A stretch of 64,000 nucleotides of DNA, from positions 62,001-126,000 of the forward strand of contig NZ_QKUF01000018.1 in NCBI RefSeq assembly GCF_003253565.1. Direction: 5' to 3'. Below, piece by piece: positions 53,001 through 62,000 of this stretch. The notes under the pieces were generated by a model that was not told where the DNA came from, made no database searches, and worked only from the letters and a program-made list of their open reading frames with translations. The stretch comes from Thermosporothrix hazakensis (GTDB lineage: Bacteria > Chloroflexota > Ktedonobacteria > Ktedonobacterales > Ktedonobacteraceae). Position 1 is the first letter of the stretch, and the number at the start of each line of letters is the position of its first letter. The translations under genes were made by a program, and so were the position numbers.

Positions 53001-55263
53001 GGAGGCTGTGATTCGTCAAGCGCTTCGCAATGCCAATGTCACGCCCGCTCAGGTCTGCTATGTCGAGACGCATGGTTCCAGTACGCCACTTGGCGACCCG
53101 ATTGAAGTGGACTCGCTGAAGGCCGTGCTGATGGAACAGCGGGCACCTGAGCAGCAATGCCTGCTTGGCTCGGTCAAGACGAATATCGGGCACCTGGAGG
53201 CGGCGGCTGGTATTGCCGGACTGATCAAGACGATTCTCAGTCTGCATCGAGGTGAGATCCCGCCGCATCTGCATTTCCAGAAACTGAATCCGCATATCTC
53301 GTTTGAAGGCACGACGTTCGCGATCCCTACACAGCCGACGCCGTGGCCGGCGGATCGACGGAAGATCGCGGGCGTGAGCGCCTTTGGCTTTGGCGGCACG
53401 AATGTGCATGTGGTGTTGGAGGCGGCACCGGAACCGAAACGCACTACTCGTGAGCATGAGCGCCCAACGCATGTGCTGGAGCTTTCGGCGCGAAGTGCGA
53501 CTGCGCTTAAGCAACAGGCCCGCCAGTACAGCGAGTATCTGGCAGCGCATCCAGCGCTCTCATTAGCTGATCTTTGCTTTACGGCTGCGGCTGGGCGGGT
53601 GCATTTCGCCCATCGGCTGGCGGTCGTTGGCTCATCGGTTGAGCAGATGCGGGCGCAGCTAGAGGCCTTTGCCACCGAGAAAGAGGCGTCTGATCTTGTT
53701 TATAGAGCGCTTTCGGTGCGTGAGCAGCAGACGAAGCCGCGTGTGGTCTTCCTCTTTACCGGCCAGGGGTCGCAGTATGTGCATATGGGACGGCAACTGT
53801 ATGAGACGGAGCCGACTTTCCGCAAGGCGCTGGACCGCTGTGCCGAGATCTTACGCGCTTATCTGGAGCGTCCGTTACTCTCGGTCCTGTATGCTGAGAA
53901 CGAGGCACTCTTACATGAAACAGCTTACACGCAACCTGCGTTGTTTGCTCTGGAATATGCGCTCTATGAGCTCTGGCGTTCGTGGGGTGTTGAGCCTGAC
54001 GCCGTGTTTGGTCATAGCGTGGGTGAATATGTCGCGGCCTGTGTCGCGGGCATCATGAGCCTGGAAGATGGCTTAAAGCTGATAGCCGAGCGCGGTCGCC
54101 TGATGCAGGAACTGCCAGAGCGAGGCGAGATGGCCGCCGTTTTCGCCGCTTCAGAACGAGTGACAGCGGTGCTCAAGCCATATCAGAAGGTTTCTCTTTC
54201 CGCGATCAATGGGCCGCGGAATACTGTGATTTCGGGCGCATCAACAGAGGTGCAGGCAGTGGTCAAAGCATTGGAGGCAGAAGGGATAACCGTTCATCCT
54301 TTGACCGTGTCGCATGCCTTCCACTCGCCGTTGATGGAGCCAATGCTTGATGCATTTGAGCAGGTCGCGAAAGGGGTGCACTATGCACCGGCTCGGATAC
54401 CGCTTGTCTGTAACCTGACCGGGCAGATTTTGCCTCAGGGAACAACGCTATCCGCCGAATACTGGCGTCAACAAACGCGCAATGCAGTGCAGTTCGCGGC
54501 TGGCATGCAAACGCTGGCGCAACAGGGGTATACACTGTTTGTCGAACTGGGGCCGCATCCTGTTCTGACAAATATGGGCAAACAATGTATTGAAGGGGCA
54601 ACATGGCTCCCATCCTTACGGCGTGATCAGGAGAACTGGGGTGTTCTTCTGCGCACTGTGGCAACGCTCTATGTATATGGATGGGATGTACAATGGTATC
54701 GCGATGAGATGACGCGGCAACGACTGGATCTGCCCACATATCCCTTTGAGCGTGAACATTGCTGGCATGAGGTGAGAAACATACCCCATGATGCCGGACA
54801 GCCGTCCAGCCTGAAACAGAACGGGCATAAGCCAGCTGAGCAGAACGGGCGTCACCCGCTGCTGGCCTCCCATACGGAACTGGTGGTGCCTGCAAAGATG
54901 CATGTCTGGGAAAGTACGCTTGATCTGGAGCGGCTCCCTTTCCTGGCACAGCACCGCATTCAAGGGGCGATCGCTCTGCCTGTTTCGGCCTATGTAGAGA
55001 TGGCGCTGTCTGCGATGCAAGAAGCTTTTGGGCCGGGACAATATGAGCTCACAGAGTTGGAGCTAAAGAAGCTTTTGCTGATACCGGAGCAGGGATTCCA
55101 AAAAATACAGGTTCTTCTCTCACCTGATACAAACGACCGGCTCCATTTCCAGGTCTATAGCCATGCTGTGGGTGCACCAGAACAAGAGCGCCAGGCATGG
55201 ACGCTGCACGCCAGTGGAACGATCTGTCATTACAGGGAAGTTGCCCTGCCAACTGGAGGATAA
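50062..55263 (+). CDS. Hybrid FAAL-ACP-KS-AT-DH(N-lobe) polyketide synthase
   Basis: A 1,733-residue protein. (1) Fatty acyl-AMP ligase, about 1-590: YTSGSTGLPKGVMVTH, LPLYHDLGLIGG, DLIIIRGSNHYPQDIE, PKTSSGKVQRR. (2) ACP, about 605-690, Ser639 in GMDSYQ. (3) Ketosynthase, about 700-1125: Cys869 in DTACSSSL, His1004 in VETHGSSTPLGDP, His1044 in NIGHLEA. (4) Acyltransferase, about 1220-1520: Ser1319 in GHSVGE, HAFH at 1418-1421 indicating malonyl-CoA. (5) Only the first hot-dog lobe of a dehydratase, about 1605-1733, with His1631 in QHRIQGAIALP. It starts at TTG 50062 with AGGAAG seven bases upstream. It loads a fatty acid as acyl-AMP and extends it once. The stop is one base from the next start. 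Confidence 0.93.
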   Translation: MSKRISIPTTEISTWVDLLRWRVERHPEQRIYSFLADGEFERDHFTYAELDRQARRIGAFLQEHARKGDRALLIYPSGLEFIAAFFGCLYSGIIAVPMYPPSAARSERAVSKFRAIANNAQPAIVLTTTALSSRVRGLVHNSPEIQNVPVVAIEDVPDSLASVWRDPGISNDALAFLQYTSGSTGLPKGVMVTHQNLLFNSTIVEQYCRHPEEAHAVTWLPLYHDLGLIGGILQPLYAGFPSTILPPAAFLQKPFRWLKAVSDKKATISGGPNFAFDLCVRKITPEQKAELDLSHWQTVANGAEPVRAETLERFSEAFAECGFQRRFFYPCYGMAEATLVISAGEKGVFPTVRSLSARALEQNEVRDAADERDTRTLVSIGNSLPVQKVIIVDPEQRVECPPDRVGEIWVSGPSVAQGYWQRPEETEEVFHAHLANGEGPYLRTGDLGFISQNELYITGRLKDLIIIRGSNHYPQDIELTVEKSHAAIRQSNSAAFAIEVQGEERLVVVAEIERSYLKRDLTEVLTAARQAIAAEHELQVYAICLIKTGTLPKTSSGKVQRRATRQAFLDGELETVAMLAPEQAQPIQGEEHAQPEEAVPQKSKQEIQTWLVKQLAEALQLRPQEIDIRAPFAQYGMDSYQAISISADLQDWLGRELPPTLVYDYPNIEVLASYLAGERPPVQPLEEPQETESKPVANEAIAVVGLGCRFPGADSPEAFWQMLRNGVDGISEVPASRWNLQDYYDADRSQPGKMVTRWGGFLKQVDQFDPYFFGISPREAERMDPQQRLLLEVAWEALEHAGIPATSLAGSQTGVFVGISSNDYAHLQFRDITAVDAYTGTGNAHSIAANRLSYFLDLRGPSMAIDTACSSSLVAVHMACQSIRNGECETALAGGVNLILTPELTVAFSQAHMMSEQGHCYTFDERADGYVRAEGCGLVVLKSLSAAQRDGDTILAVIRGSAVNQDGRSNGLTAPNGPSQEAVIRQALRNANVTPAQVCYVETHGSSTPLGDPIEVDSLKAVLMEQRAPEQQCLLGSVKTNIGHLEAAAGIAGLIKTILSLHRGEIPPHLHFQKLNPHISFEGTTFAIPTQPTPWPADRRKIAGVSAFGFGGTNVHVVLEAAPEPKRTTREHERPTHVLELSARSATALKQQARQYSEYLAAHPALSLADLCFTAAAGRVHFAHRLAVVGSSVEQMRAQLEAFATEKEASDLVYRALSVREQQTKPRVVFLFTGQGSQYVHMGRQLYETEPTFRKALDRCAEILRAYLERPLLSVLYAENEALLHETAYTQPALFALEYALYELWRSWGVEPDAVFGHSVGEYVAACVAGIMSLEDGLKLIAERGRLMQELPERGEMAAVFAASERVTAVLKPYQKVSLSAINGPRNTVISGASTEVQAVVKALEAEGITVHPLTVSHAFHSPLMEPMLDAFEQVAKGVHYAPARIPLVCNLTGQILPQGTTLSAEYWRQQTRNAVQFAAGMQTLAQQGYTLFVELGPHPVLTNMGKQCIEGATWLPSLRRDQENWGVLLRTVATLYVYGWDVQWYRDEMTRQRLDLPTYPFEREHCWHEVRNIPHDAGQPSSLKQNGHKPAEQNGRHPLLASHTELVVPAKMHVWESTLDLERLPFLAQHRIQGAIALPVSAYVEMALSAMQEAFGPGQYELTELELKKLLLIPEQGFQKIQVLLSPDTNDRLHFQVYSHAVGAPEQERQAWTLHASGTICHYREVALPTGG

Positions 55264-55264
55264 T

Positions 55265-58200
55265 GTGGCAGCTACACAACAAAAGAAGTGTGCTAAAGGG
55301 ATAACATTTGGTCTCATTTACTTTGCCAGTAGTGAAGCGCCGTATCGAGGGGGGGAGAAGTACCATATGGTACTGGAGAGCGCTCGCCTGGCTGACCGCT
55401 ACGGTTTCTCTTCTATCTGGATACCGGAGCGACACTTCACTAAGGACGGCTGGTTATACCCAAATCCGGCCGTCCTTCAAGCCGCTGTTGCGCGTGAGAC
55501 CAAAAAGATTCAACTGCGCTCCGGTAGCGTAGTGCTGCCGTTGCATAACCCGATTCGGGTCGCTGAAGAATGGGCAATGGTGGATAACCTGTCCAATGGC
55601 CGCGTTGGTCTCTCCTTCGCTTCTGGCTGGCACCCGAACGACTTTGTCTTTTTCCCGGATCATTATGAACGCCGCAATGACATCATGTTCCAGGGAATCG
55701 AGACGGTACGGAAGCTGTGGCGCGGTGAATCGATTGTGACAAAGAATGGTGCCGGTGAGATGGTCGAGATCAAAACCTACCCGACACCGGTACAGAAAGA
55801 GCTTCCTATCTGGGTTACAGCCGCAGGTAATCCGAAGACATTTGCGGGTGCGGGGAAAATGGGGGCGAACCTGCTGACGCATATGTATAACCAGAGTGTT
55901 GAGGAACTCGCTGAGAAAATTCGTATTTACCGTGACTCTCTGGAAGAGCACGGGTTTGATCCCCAGGCGGGTCAGGTGTCCGTGATGTTGCACACCTTCC
56001 TGGGCCCCGACGAGCAGACGGTGCGTGAACAGGTGAAAGATCCATTCTGCAATTATCTGAAATCTGCATCGTATCTGTTGAACGCCATCGCCTATAGTCG
56101 GGGACAGAAGGTCGATCTCTCATCGCTATCCGAGCAGGATCTGGATGAATACCTTCAGTTTGTGCTTGATCGCATGATTTCGACGCAGCGTGTGCTCTTT
56201 GGAACGCCTGAAAGCTGCCTGAATCTGGTGTCACAGCTTCGTGAGGCTGGAGTCAACGAGGTCGCCTGCCAGCTTGATTTCGGCCTGGAAGTTGATGTCG
56301 CCCTGGGATGTATCCCGTATATCAATCAATTGAAGGAACTGGCCGAGCGCACCTTCCCGACCGATCCCGAGCCAGAGCCCCTGGTGCTGCATGCCACCTC
56401 TCAGGAGGCGAGTGAGGAGCGGGCACCCGAAGCACAGGTCGAAGCTGCCTCAGACCGTCTTGAGGATATTCAGCAGCGGTGTCGCGATGAGGTCAGTGTA
56501 TCCACGTTCTATGCCGATTTGCAAACGCATGGCATCGAGCTTGGCGCTGACTATCGCGCTATTCGCCAGCTCTGGCGCCGAGATGGTGAGGCGCTTGGTC
56601 GCATTCAGTACGATGGTGATGCTACGGGTCCATATCAGTTCCCGCATGCATTGCTTGACTCCTGTTTGCAAGTGGTTACAGCAACCCTGCCCGATAGTCT
56701 GGTAAAGCGACAGTCCGCGCTCTATTTGCCTTCCGGGATAAAGAGCTTCAAGCTGCACAAGCAGCCGGGAGCAAAGGTATGGAGCCATGCCGTACTGACA
56801 TCCGAGCCGGTGCCAGGCGCCGCCGTACTGGAAAGCGATGTGCGTATTCTGGATGACGCGGGACTGGTGTTAATCGAGGCTTCGGGTATTCAGCTACAGC
56901 GCTCTGAGGCCGCGACTTCGGCCCACACGCCGGATCACCTGTCTGACTGGCTCTATACGTTGCAGTGGAAAGAGGAGTCACAGACAGAAGCGCCCGCAAC
57001 GGAGCGTCCCGGACACTGGTTGATCCTGATGGATCGCCAGGGGATCGGTCAATGCCTGCTTGATGCGCTGGTCTCACAGGGGCAGCGCTGTTCTGTGGTG
57101 ACACAGGGAGAAACGTATCAGGTTCTGGGAACGGATCGCTATCAGGCGAGCCCTGCCAATGCTGACGATATTCGCCGTGTGGTGCAGCAGGCCGTTCAAG
57201 CAGAGCCGTTGCGTGGTGTCGTGCATCTCTGGAGTCTGGACGCGGCATCAGAGCAACAGCTTGCGGTCTCAACCCTTGAGCAGGATCTTGAGCGGTGCAC
57301 CGGTTCCGCGCTCTATACTATGCAGGCTCTAATCGAGCTGGCTGGAGGGGAGCCGCCGCGTCTCTGGCTGATCACACGCAATGCTCAGGCGCTTGAGGAA
57401 ACAGGGCAGCAGCTCGCAATCGGACAGGCCCCGCTATGGGGATTGGGGCGCACCTGTTCTATGGAGCACCCGGAGATCTGGGGTGGTCTGATCGATCTGG
57501 CGCCAGATAGCTCGCCTGCCACGAATGCGCGTCAGGTCGCGCAGGAACTGATGGCAACAGACCACGAAGATCAGGTCGCGTTCCGCGCGGGCAAGCGCTT
57601 TGTCGCGCGGATGCAGAGGAGCCGCGATATCCAGGCGCAGGACTGGCAGATTCGTCCGGATGCTTCCTATCTGATTACCGGTGGCTTCTGGGGTCTGGGT
57701 TTTGAGGTTGCGCGTTGGTTGGCCCGGAAAGGTGCGAAACACCTGGTGCTGACAGGACGAACCCAGGTGCCGCCGCGAGCGCAATGGGGCTCGCTTGACC
57801 CTGCAAGTCGCACGGGTAAGCTGGTGCAGCAGGTGCGTGAGCTGGAAGCAACCGGCGTACAGGTGCAGTGTGTTACGCTTGATGTGACCGATGAGGCGCA
57901 AGTGAACGCCTTCCTGGCGACCTCTCAACAGCAGGGGACTCCGCCAATCAAAGGGGTATTCCATGCGGCCTCGGTCTGGCAGGACAGCGAGGGACGCCCA
58001 CTGGTCAAGCCGCTGGTCAATCTGGATGCGTTCGCATTGCGTGAGGTGTTCCGCCCGAAAGTGATTGGTGGCTGGTTGCTGCATAGCATCTTCCAGAAGG
58101 CGGACCTTGATTTCTTTGTTTCGTTCTCGTCTGGAGCGTCATTGTTTGGCTCGGCGGCACAGGGTAACTATGCCGCTGCCAGCGCCTTTCTCGATGCGCT

Positions 58201-59092
58201 GGCCCACTATCAGCGGGCGCAGGGCGTGCCGGGCATCAGTATCGACTGGGGTGCGGTCTCGGAGATTGGTTTCGGTGCGACCGAGGAAGGACTGCGAGTT
58301 CACGAGTACTGGGAAGATCGTGGTATTCAGCGTATCACGCCGCGTGATGTGCTGGCCGCGCTGGATCTGCTGATCCCGCTGCCAATCGCACAGATTGGTG
58401 TGCTAAAGCTGGATTGGGAGCTTTTGCGCCGCTTCTATCCACAGGTTGCATCACTGCCGCTGGTCGCTCACCTGCTTGAGGCGACAGACGAGGAGCAGTC
58501 TCAGGAGGCACAGGAAGATGCCATTCTGACAACACTGCGTGATACTGCGAATCGGCAACAGGAACTTGAACACTTTCTCTGTGAGCAGGTGGCCTCAGTA
58601 CTACGCGTGCCACCTGAAAAGCTGGATGTTGAGCAACCGTTAACCATGCTTGGTCTTGACTCCCTGATGGCGATTGAGCTGAAAAACAGAGTTGAGCAGG
58701 CATTGCAGGTGCGAATACCAATCGTAATGTTCTTGCAGGGACCGAGTATTCGTCAGTTTACCGAGCAGGTCCTTGAAATGATACCGCTGGCCGAACCGGC
58801 TCCTGCCGCAGAGCCAGAGGCGGTCCAGCATGGAAATGGGCAGAAGCCGCTGAGCCAGAATGAGGCTGAGCAGTTGTTACAGCAACTGGAACAGCTCTCC
58901 GATGCGGAAGTTGATGTTTTACTTGGGCAGATGCTACAAGAGGATGGTCAGGAGCCTGCTCATACCAATGGAAAGAACCATGTCAGCGCCCGAGAGGCTG
59001 AACAGTTATTGGCTCAATTGGAACAACTTCCTGATGAAGAAATCGACTCGCTGCTTCAGCAAATCGTACAGGAAGGGGAATCAGACCGATGA
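55265..59092 (+). CDS. LLM-DH(C-lobe)-KR-ACP polyketide synthase
   Basis: A 1,275-residue protein starting at GTG 55265; GGAGG at 55255-55259, inside the previous gene, is five bases upstream. (1) Luciferase-like flavin monooxygenase, about 10-360: ITFGLIYFAS, WIPERHFTKDGWLYPNP, GLSFASGWHPNDFVFFP. (2) Second dehydratase lobe, about 395-540, with Asp465 in HALLDSCLQV. (3) Ketoreductase, about 555-1060: GGFWGLG at 806-812, Ser956 and Tyr969 in the SSGASLFG/GNYAAAS region. (4) ACP, about 1090-1170, Ser1133 in GLDSLMAIEL. (5) Two copies of an AEQLLxQLEQL...LL helical unit, about 1198-1270, probably for docking. It supplies reduction, oxygenation and the second half of the split dehydratase. It overlaps the next gene by ATGA. 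Confidence 0.93.
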   Translation: MAATQQKKCAKGITFGLIYFASSEAPYRGGEKYHMVLESARLADRYGFSSIWIPERHFTKDGWLYPNPAVLQAAVARETKKIQLRSGSVVLPLHNPIRVAEEWAMVDNLSNGRVGLSFASGWHPNDFVFFPDHYERRNDIMFQGIETVRKLWRGESIVTKNGAGEMVEIKTYPTPVQKELPIWVTAAGNPKTFAGAGKMGANLLTHMYNQSVEELAEKIRIYRDSLEEHGFDPQAGQVSVMLHTFLGPDEQTVREQVKDPFCNYLKSASYLLNAIAYSRGQKVDLSSLSEQDLDEYLQFVLDRMISTQRVLFGTPESCLNLVSQLREAGVNEVACQLDFGLEVDVALGCIPYINQLKELAERTFPTDPEPEPLVLHATSQEASEERAPEAQVEAASDRLEDIQQRCRDEVSVSTFYADLQTHGIELGADYRAIRQLWRRDGEALGRIQYDGDATGPYQFPHALLDSCLQVVTATLPDSLVKRQSALYLPSGIKSFKLHKQPGAKVWSHAVLTSEPVPGAAVLESDVRILDDAGLVLIEASGIQLQRSEAATSAHTPDHLSDWLYTLQWKEESQTEAPATERPGHWLILMDRQGIGQCLLDALVSQGQRCSVVTQGETYQVLGTDRYQASPANADDIRRVVQQAVQAEPLRGVVHLWSLDAASEQQLAVSTLEQDLERCTGSALYTMQALIELAGGEPPRLWLITRNAQALEETGQQLAIGQAPLWGLGRTCSMEHPEIWGGLIDLAPDSSPATNARQVAQELMATDHEDQVAFRAGKRFVARMQRSRDIQAQDWQIRPDASYLITGGFWGLGFEVARWLARKGAKHLVLTGRTQVPPRAQWGSLDPASRTGKLVQQVRELEATGVQVQCVTLDVTDEAQVNAFLATSQQQGTPPIKGVFHAASVWQDSEGRPLVKPLVNLDAFALREVFRPKVIGGWLLHSIFQKADLDFFVSFSSGASLFGSAAQGNYAAASAFLDALAHYQRAQGVPGISIDWGAVSEIGFGATEEGLRVHEYWEDRGIQRITPRDVLAALDLLIPLPIAQIGVLKLDWELLRRFYPQVASLPLVAHLLEATDEEQSQEAQEDAILTTLRDTANRQQELEHFLCEQVASVLRVPPEKLDVEQPLTMLGLDSLMAIELKNRVEQALQVRIPIVMFLQGPSIRQFTEQVLEMIPLAEPAPAAEPEAVQHGNGQKPLSQNEAEQLLQQLEQLSDAEVDVLLGQMLQEDGQEPAHTNGKNHVSAREAEQLLAQLEQLPDEEIDSLLQQIVQEGESDR

Positions 59093-62000
59093 ATGATGCG
59101 TCAAAGCGTTTGGCGGATCTTTCGCCTGAACAGAAAAGAGCGCTGCTTGCTCGGCTGCTAAAGGAAAGAGCACAGCAAGGGGGGAAGGGGCAAGCTGAAT
59201 TTGCCCCTCTTTCTCAGCAGCAGCGGGCGCTCTGGTTTCTCTATCAGCTTGCGCCTGAAAGCAGCGCCTACAATCTTTTATACACCGCCCGCATTCGCTC
59301 GGCGTTAGATATTTCTGCGCTTCAGCAGGCCCTTCTGGCGCTTGTTCGTCGCTATCCGATTCTGACAGCGACTTATACCATGCGAGATGGCGAGCCGGTT
59401 CAATGTTTCCACCCGCAGCAGGAAGTGCATGCCGAGGTCGTTGACGCGACCTCGTGGAGTACGGAGGCACTGGAAGAACATCTCCTTGTTGAGGGGAATC
59501 GGCCGTTTGATCTGGAAAAGGGACCGATAGTCCGCCCGCAGATCTTCAAGCTCGGGGAGCGGGAATACGTGCTCGCACTCACGGTGCATCATATCGCGCT
59601 TGACTTCTGGTCGCTGGATATCCTGGTCGATGAGCTGTATCTGCTCTATGCCGCCCAGCGGGCCGGTACAGAAGATATTCTGCCGCCGCCAGGTCCGAAC
59701 TTTACCGAGTATGTGCGCTGGCAGCGCGAGATGCTGGAGTCGGCTGAGGGTGAACGGCTCTGGTCATACTGGAAACAGAAGCTCAGTGGAGAGCTGCCGG
59801 TGCTTGGCCTGCCCACTGACCGACCGCGTCCCGCTGTACAGACTTATGGCGGTGCATCGCATAGCTTTCCGATTAGCGATGAGTTGACGGGCAAGCTGCG
59901 CGAACTGGCGGCCTCAGAGAAGGTGACGCTCTATACTCTGGTGCTGGCGGCCTTCAAGACCTTGCTCTATCGCTATAGCCATCAAGAAGATATCCTGGTG
60001 GGTACGCCCATGCTCGGACGAAATAAGGCCGAGCTCGAACGGATCGTGGGCTACCTTGTGAACCCGGTGACGATGCGCACCGATTTTGCGGGCAACCCGA
60101 CATTCCGTGAACTGCTGGCGCGAGTACGCACCACGGTGATGGAGGCGCTTGACCATCAGGATTACCCGTTCCCGCTGCTTGTGGAGAAGTTGCAACCGAA
60201 GCGTGACCCGAGCTACTCGCCTATCTTTCAGTCGCTGTTTATCTGGGATCGCCCTCGCAAACGCGACGGCAAAGAGCTTGAGCGTGCTGGCCTGACCGGT
60301 CCTGTGTTGCGTATGGCTCAGGAGCTGGAGCTAGAGCCCTATATTATGGGGCAACAGGGCGCCCCCTTTGATCTGACGCTAACCATCTTTGAGGTTGATG
60401 GCTCGCTCTCCGCAGATTTCCGGTATAACGTTGATCTGTTCGATCGCTCGACATTGCAGCGACTGGAACGCCACTTCCTGACATTGCTTGAAAGCGTTAC
60501 CGCGCAGCCGGATCAGCGGGTGCAGGAGCTACCACTGTTGACCGAGGAAGAGCGTCAGCAGATTCTGTATCAGTGGAATGCTACCGAGGCACCATTCCCT
60601 GAGACGGCCGCAGTGCATCAACTGGTAGAAGAGCAGGTAAAGCGTACTCCAGATGCGGAGGCATTGACCTTTGAGGGCGTATCGTTGAGCTATCGCGAGC
60701 TCAATCGTCGGGCCAACCTGCTGGCTCGTGAGTTACAGTCGCATGGCGTTGGCCCTGATGTGTTGGTTGGCGTCTGTATGGAGCGCTCCATTGAAATGGT
60801 GGTCGCGCTTCTGGGTGTGCTCAAGGCGGGTGGTGCCTATGTCCCGCTGGACCCGGACTACCCGCAGGAGCGGCTGGCCTATATGGTAGAGGATGCACAG
60901 GTGCCTGTCCTGCTCACTCAGGAACAGCTACGACAGCGCCTGCCAGAAACCAGCGCCCGGGTTATCTGCCTGCATGCCGGTTGGGGTGCCGACTCTGAGG
61001 AAGAGGTGGTCGATCCGGTGACGGCAGTTGGTCCGGAGCATCTGGCGTATATGATCTATACGTCTGGATCGACTGGCAGACCAAAGGGCGTCATGAATAC
61101 GCATCGTGGCGTCTGCAACCGGCTCTACTGGATGCAGCAGGCCTATCAGCTTACTGCTGATGATCGCGTGATGCAGAAGACGCCGTTTAGCTTCGATGTC
61201 TCTGTCTGGGAATTCTTCTGGCCCTTGCAGACCGGCGCCTGTCTGGTGATGGCGCGTCCGGGTGGACAGCAGGATCCCGCCTATCTGGCGCGCCTGATCG
61301 AGGAGCAGCGCATCACAACCATGCACTTTGTGCCCTCCATGCTGCATGCCTTCCTGCTGGAAGCAGGCCTTGAGGAGCGTTGTCAGAGCCTGAGACGGGT
61401 AATCTGTAGCGGTGAGGCGCTGACCTATGACCTGCAAGAGCGCTTCTTTGCTCGCCTGAATGCCAATCTTTATAATCTCTATGGCCCGACTGAGGCCGCG
61501 ATTGACGTGACGGCCTGGACCTGTCAGCGAGAGAGTCGGGATAAAGTGGTGCCCATCGGACGACCGATCGCGAACACGCAGATCTATATTCTGGATGAAG
61601 CCATGCAGCCGGTTCCGATTGGTGTGACGGGCGAACTCTATATCGGCGGTGTTGGGGTCGCGCGTGGCTATCACAACCGCCCTGAGTTGACCGCAGAGAA
61701 GTTTGTGCACGATCCATTCAGCGGAAAAGAGCATGCGCGGCTCTTCAAAACCGGGGATCTGGCTCGCTATCGTGTCGATGGAACAATCGAGTTTCTCGGG
61801 CGTATCGACTATCAAATCAAGCTGCGTGGCTTCCGTATCGAGCTTGGTGAGATCGAGGCAGAACTGGGACAGCATCCAGCAGTGAAGGAAGCCGTCGTTG
61901 TGGCGCGTGAAGATATGCCCGGTCATAAGCGGCTGGTGGCGTATCTGGTGCCGAAGCAAGCGACAGCTTCTTCAGAGGCCGAACCGCAGCGACTCTCTCC

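Noticed and set aside
51004..55041. Several long minus-strand ORFs (286-352 codons) inside the first PKS gene
   Set aside because: They are shadows of the GC-rich PKS frame; the plus-strand frame has continuous catalytic motifs.
55163..55264. ATG start 34 codons before the luciferase-like monooxygenase domain
   Set aside because: It overlaps the first PKS gene by about 100 bases without a binding site; GTG 55265 has GGAGG at ideal spacing.
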